From Acidobacteriota bacterium (GTDB taxonomy: Bacteria > Acidobacteriota > Terriglobia > UBA7540), in the NCBI GenBank assembly GCA_021827245.1, contig JAKAWN010000293.1, positions 1 through 8,876 on the forward strand: DNA of 8,876 nt. Direction: 5' to 3'. Positions 6,006-8,876 of the stretch are shown piece by piece (position 1 is the first letter of the stretch; each line of letters opens with the position of its first letter). The translations under genes were made by a program, and so were the position numbers. The notes beneath the pieces were generated by a model. It saw only the letters and a list, made by a program, of their open reading frames with translations. It was not told the DNA's origin and made no database searches.

Positions 6006-8393
6006 ATGAAACTATCTCGCAGCGCATTCGTAACGGCGGGCATTATGCTGGCCGTACCTCCCTACCTGTCGATCGCACAGGACACTCTGCCGAAGCCCGA
6101 ACTTCCATTTACGGGAAAGATCGAGATGGATGCTCGGCGATCCGTTCCGGCATGGCCGCAGGAAACAACAGCTCCCAAAGGCGCGCCGAACATTGTGCTG
6201 ATACTTGTGGATGATGTTGGGTTCAGTACGACATCGACCTTTGGCGGGCCGATTCCAACGCCGAACTTCAGCAGCCTGGCCGCTGCCGGGCTCCGCTATA
6301 ACGAATTTGCGGTGAATGCGCTTTGCTCACCGAGCCGGGCCGCGCTGCTCTCTGGCCGGAATAGTCACGAAGTGGGATTTGGAACGATTGCGGAATGGGG
6401 AGCGGGATATCCCGGCTATAACACGATGTGGCCGAAGAGTTCCGCCTGTGTGGCGGAAGTGCTGAGAGACAACGGGTACAACACGGCAGCGTTTGGGAAG
6501 TGGCACAACACCCCGATGTGGCAAGTGAGTCCGGCTGGACCTTTCGACCGGTGGCCGACCGGTTTAGGTTTCGACTATTTTTATGGATTCATGAGCGGGT
6601 CGGACAGCGAGTACTATCCGCGCCTCTATCGGGACACCACCCCGGTGGAGCCGTCCTCAACGCCGGACCAAGGCTACTATTTAACAACGGACATCACCAA
6701 TGATGCGATTCGCTGGCTGCACCAGCAGGATGCTGTAGCGGGCACGAAGCCCTTCTTCATCTATTTTGCGACTGGAGCAACACACACTCCACACCAGATC
6801 CCCGAGGAATGGATCGACAAGTACAAAGGAGATTTCGACGAAGGCTGGGACAAGCTGCGCGAAGAAAACTTTAATCGAGAAAAGAATTTAGGCGTGATTC
6901 CGGCGAATACGAAGTTGACGCCACGACCGGAAGGCCTTCCAGCCTGGGATTCGCTCAGCCCGGATGAGAAGAAGCTGCTGGCCCGTCAAGCGGAAGTGTA
7001 TGCCGGCTACACGGCGGAGGCCGACTATGAAATCGGACGGCTCTTGCAGACAATCAAGGACGAAGGCAAGAGCGACAACACCATCGTTCTGTGGCTATTC
7101 GGCGATAACGGCGGCAGCGCGGAGGGCGGGTTGCTGGGTACAGATGCCAAACAAATGAACGGGCGGCCGAGAAGCGTGGAAGATCGGCTGGCAATCGAGA
7201 ATGAGCTGGGCAGCGACGTGTACTATAACCATTTCGCCGCTGCCTGGGCCTGGGCCTTCAGTACTCCGTTCCAGGGCACAAAGACGGATGCGTCGCATCT
7301 TGGTGGGACTCGCGATCCCATGATCATTTCCTGGCCGGTGCGCATCAAGGATGTGGGCGGACTGAGAAGCCAGTTCGGGCATTTGAATGATATTGCGCCC
7401 ACTCTGTACGCTGTGGCGGGCATCACTCCGCCCAAGTTCGTCAATGGTGTGCGGCAAACTCCACTGGAAGGGACGAGCCTTGTCTACACTTTTGATAATC
7501 CGAATGCGCCGAGCCGCCACCACGTGCAGTACTTTGCCAGCGTCGAAGGTAACCGCGCCATTTACAAAGATGGATGGTGGGCGGGCGATCGCGTGCGTTT
7601 CAGCTGGGAACGCGCTCGGCATTCAGACACGGAAAGCGGCACTTTGGAGGACTACAACGTTCATCCGTGGGAGTTGTACGACTTGAACGCCGATTACAGT
7701 CAGGCAAATGACCTGGCCCGGAAATATCCTGAGAAACTGAAGGAATTACAGCAACTCTTCGATCAGGAAGCCAAACGCAACCACGTGTACCCGCTCATGC
7801 CTGCGATCGCGTTGCTCCCCACACCTTATCCAGCGGGACAAGCCACCTTCACCTATCGCGCAGGCGTGGACCGACTCGCCTACGCCATTACTCCTGACCT
7901 GATGAGCAAGGCGTACACCATTCGTGCGGATGTCGACGTTCCCGCGAGCGGCGCCAACGGCGTGATTATTGCGCGAGGTGGAAGATACGGCGGGTTTACC
8001 CTCTTTGTGAAAGACGGGCACATCGTGTATGAAATCAATTCCTTCGGAAACCGGGCTGGGCAAGTTGTCTCATCGGATGCTTTGACTGCGGGCAAGGCTC
8101 ATATAGTGGTGGATATGGTACCGGACAGCATCGCGAAATCACAGAATCCGGCTGCGACTAACACTTCTGCACTGCATACTTCTGGCCTGCACCCGGCCAC
8201 CGGCACACTACGGATCAACGGCAAATTCGAAGGCACGGGGCACTTTGCTAATACAAACGTCTATACCGGCGCAGCGCAGAAGGAGACGCTGGATATTGGG
8301 CGTGATCTCGGCTCCGCGGTAAGTCCAGACTATGAAAGTCCGAACCCGTTTACGGGCAGGATAGAAACAGTAGCGCTTCAACTGAAGCGATAG
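6006..8393 (+). CDS. Sec-exported arylsulfatase with C-terminal beta-sandwich-like domain
   Basis: A 795-residue formylglycine sulfatase, similar in style to Pseudomonas arylsulfatase AtsA (S1_4-type), expected to hydrolyse sulfate esters outside the cytoplasm. Start at ATG 6006 follows GGAG; a Sec signal peptide spans residues 1-25 (core AFVTAGIMLAVPPYLSIAQ). All classic active-site positions are present: Asp69-Asp70 (LVDDVGF), Cys107-Ser-Pro-Ser-Arg111 with the Cys to be converted to formylglycine, Lys165 and His167 (FGKWHN), His260/His263 (ATHTPH), Asp367-Asn368 (FGDNGG), Lys426 and His431 (GTKTDASHLGG). The spacing from the first Asp to Cys is 38, as in the Pseudomonas enzyme. Residues about 610-795 form a separate beta-rich region (YTIRADVDVP, GGFTLFVKDGHIVYEIN, GTLRINGKFEG), comparable to the C-terminal domain of long family members, interrupted by a Ser/Thr/Ala/His-rich stretch (about 707-733). 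The substrate is not evident. It probably shares a transcript with the preceding sulfatase. Confidence 0.92.
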   Translation: MKLSRSAFVTAGIMLAVPPYLSIAQDTLPKPELPFTGKIEMDARRSVPAWPQETTAPKGAPNIVLILVDDVGFSTTSTFGGPIPTPNFSSLAAAGLRYNEFAVNALCSPSRAALLSGRNSHEVGFGTIAEWGAGYPGYNTMWPKSSACVAEVLRDNGYNTAAFGKWHNTPMWQVSPAGPFDRWPTGLGFDYFYGFMSGSDSEYYPRLYRDTTPVEPSSTPDQGYYLTTDITNDAIRWLHQQDAVAGTKPFFIYFATGATHTPHQIPEEWIDKYKGDFDEGWDKLREENFNREKNLGVIPANTKLTPRPEGLPAWDSLSPDEKKLLARQAEVYAGYTAEADYEIGRLLQTIKDEGKSDNTIVLWLFGDNGGSAEGGLLGTDAKQMNGRPRSVEDRLAIENELGSDVYYNHFAAAWAWAFSTPFQGTKTDASHLGGTRDPMIISWPVRIKDVGGLRSQFGHLNDIAPTLYAVAGITPPKFVNGVRQTPLEGTSLVYTFDNPNAPSRHHVQYFASVEGNRAIYKDGWWAGDRVRFSWERARHSDTESGTLEDYNVHPWELYDLNADYSQANDLARKYPEKLKELQQLFDQEAKRNHVYPLMPAIALLPTPYPAGQATFTYRAGVDRLAYAITPDLMSKAYTIRADVDVPASGANGVIIARGGRYGGFTLFVKDGHIVYEINSFGNRAGQVVSSDALTAGKAHIVVDMVPDSIAKSQNPAATNTSALHTSGLHPATGTLRINGKFEGTGHFANTNVYTGAAQKETLDIGRDLGSAVSPDYESPNPFTGRIETVALQLKR
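8163..8192 (+). repeat. Imperfect 15-bp tandem duplication inside the second sulfatase
   Basis: ACTTCTGCACTGCAT (8163-8177) is followed directly by ACTTCTGGCCTGCAC (8178-8192), 12 of 15 bases identical and in frame. It encodes a doubled TSALH-TSGLH in the linker-like insert of the C-terminal domain (about residues 720-729), suggesting that this loop grew by a small duplication. Confidence 0.65.
8374..8389 (+). repeat. Small hairpin at the 3' end of the second sulfatase
   Basis: CGCTTC (8374-8379) and GAAGCG (8384-8389) pair exactly around an AACT loop, covering the last codons before TAG at 8391. No T-tract follows, so it is a weak terminator candidate; it may simply be a 3' stability stem or chance. 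Confidence 0.4.
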
Positions 8394-8441
8394 CTCAGGG
8401 ATGTGTCGTTGGAAAATTAAGCGCTAGGCAACCTCAACATC

Positions 8442-8466
8442 AGAATACTTGCACGCGCTGTATTCT
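8442..8466. repeat. 7-bp inverted repeat before the putative glycosidase gene
   Basis: AGAATAC (8442-8448) and GTATTCT (8460-8466) are exact reverse complements around an 11-nt loop, in the 147-bp gap before the last gene. The right arm continues as ATTCTCAT, the same octamer that ends the dyad at 4274-4290. No T-tract follows. It could be an operator or a transcript stem; no promoter could be confidently placed in this gap. Confidence 0.45.
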
Positions 8467-8527
8467 CATCGAGACACAAACAGCATCAGTGGGCCGATGG
8501 GACAACCGCAACATGATCGATTCTCAA

Positions 8528-8531
8528 GAGG
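8528..8531 (+). promoter_or_regulatory. Ribosome binding site of the last gene
   Basis: GAGG is 9 nt before ATG 8541. An in-frame ATG at 8532 directly abuts it and so cannot use it; the start at 8541 is preferred, though the difference is only three residues. Confidence 0.55.
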
Positions 8532-8540
8532 ATGCGGCGC

Positions 8541-8876
8541 ATGAAATACTCCAGGATGACAGTTCGCCTCACGATTCTTGTAACCATTTTATTAGCCGTC
8601 CAGCCGATACCGTCGCATGCACAGATGCGGAACTTCAATGACATGGCGACGGTGCAGCCATCCGAGGTATTGAAAGAGTTCCCTGTCTCGGGTCGAACCG
8701 TGATCGCAACATTATCAGAGGTCGGCTCGCTTCCTCTGAAAAATTGGCGACTTCATATTGGGGATGTAGACCACGGGGGATCGGTAAGCCTCGATGACTC
8801 TTCCTGGCAAGTAATCCACGCGCCGTACCGCGTGAACACTACCGATGCAGTGTGGCTGCGGACTTGGGTCGAGGTT
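8541..8876 (+). CDS. Secreted protein, N-terminus only; possible GH38-type alpha-mannosidase
   Basis: The frame runs open to the window end, giving 112 residues. Residues 1-28 are a Sec signal peptide (basic KYSRMTVR, core LTILVTILLAVQPIP, then SHAQ). The mature part contains EVLKEFPVSGRTVIATLSEV (42-61), then NWRLHIGDVDHGGSVSLDDSSWQVIHAP (68-95) and AVWLRTWVEV (103-112). The pattern W-x-hIGD...LDDSsWq...WlRtWvEV is that of a beta-sandwich, carbohydrate-binding-like N-terminal domain placed before the catalytic part of some bacterial glycoside hydrolases; it most reminds me of secreted GH38 alpha-mannosidase-like proteins of Acidobacteria and Bacteroidota. The catalytic domain is outside the window, so the family is uncertain; GH2-like or other enzymes with this sandwich remain possible. 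The position 147 bp after the sulfatases fits a role in the same glycan pathway. Confidence 0.7.
   Translation, partial: MKYSRMTVRLTILVTILLAVQPIPSHAQMRNFNDMATVQPSEVLKEFPVSGRTVIATLSEVGSLPLKNWRLHIGDVDHGGSVSLDDSSWQVIHAPYRVNTTDAVWLRTWVEV

Noticed and set aside
1..8876. tRNA, rRNA, CRISPR array, riboswitch or phage attachment site
   Set aside because: No cloverleaf, regularly spaced repeats, known aptamer motif or integrase-associated repeat was seen on reading the intergenic regions.

Overview
The window looks like chromosomal DNA from a Gram-negative heterotroph, most likely an acidobacterium (Acidobacteriota). The main reason is the large Oar-type TonB-dependent receptor with an N-terminal carboxypeptidase-regulatory-like domain and no SusD partner, next to exported sulfatases, an arrangement typical of that phylum. 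This assignment is inference from protein style; no rRNA or other marker gene is present.

Layout, all on the + strand: (1) 1 to about 352 is the right end of an IS256-family (mutator-type) insertion sequence: the last 113 residues of its transposase and a probable terminal inverted repeat. (2) 353-547 is a gene-free leader with a near-consensus sigma70 promoter (TTGACA, 17 bp, TATATT) and a GGAGG ribosome binding site. (3) 548-4117 encodes a 1189-residue TonB-dependent outer-membrane receptor. (4) 4118-4444 is a 327-bp gap with two small dyads and, at its end, a consensus AGGAGG. (5) 4445-5917 encodes a Tat-exported S1-type sulfatase of 490 residues. (6) An 88-bp gap carries a strong bulged hairpin. 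(7) 6006-8393 encodes a second, Sec-exported arylsulfatase of 795 residues with a C-terminal beta-sandwich-like domain. (8) A 147-bp gap holds a 7-bp dyad. (9) 8541 to the window end is the start of a secreted protein that resembles the N-terminus of bacterial GH38 alpha-mannosidase-type enzymes.

Taken together this reads as a small sulfated-glycan utilisation locus: the receptor would import oligosaccharides or another large ligand, two sulfatases with different export routes would remove sulfate esters, and the last gene may be a glycosidase. The formylglycine-generating enzyme that both sulfatases need is not in the window. The less ordinary points are the first sulfatase (Glu-Ala where the paired metal-ligand residues are normally Asp-Asp or Asp-Gln), the hairpin between the sulfatases, and a possible shared dyad (AGAAT...ATTCTCAT) in two intergenic regions whose half-site spacing differs by exactly 10 bp. 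I did not find a clearly unprecedented system; the locus type is known, the details are what deserve checking.
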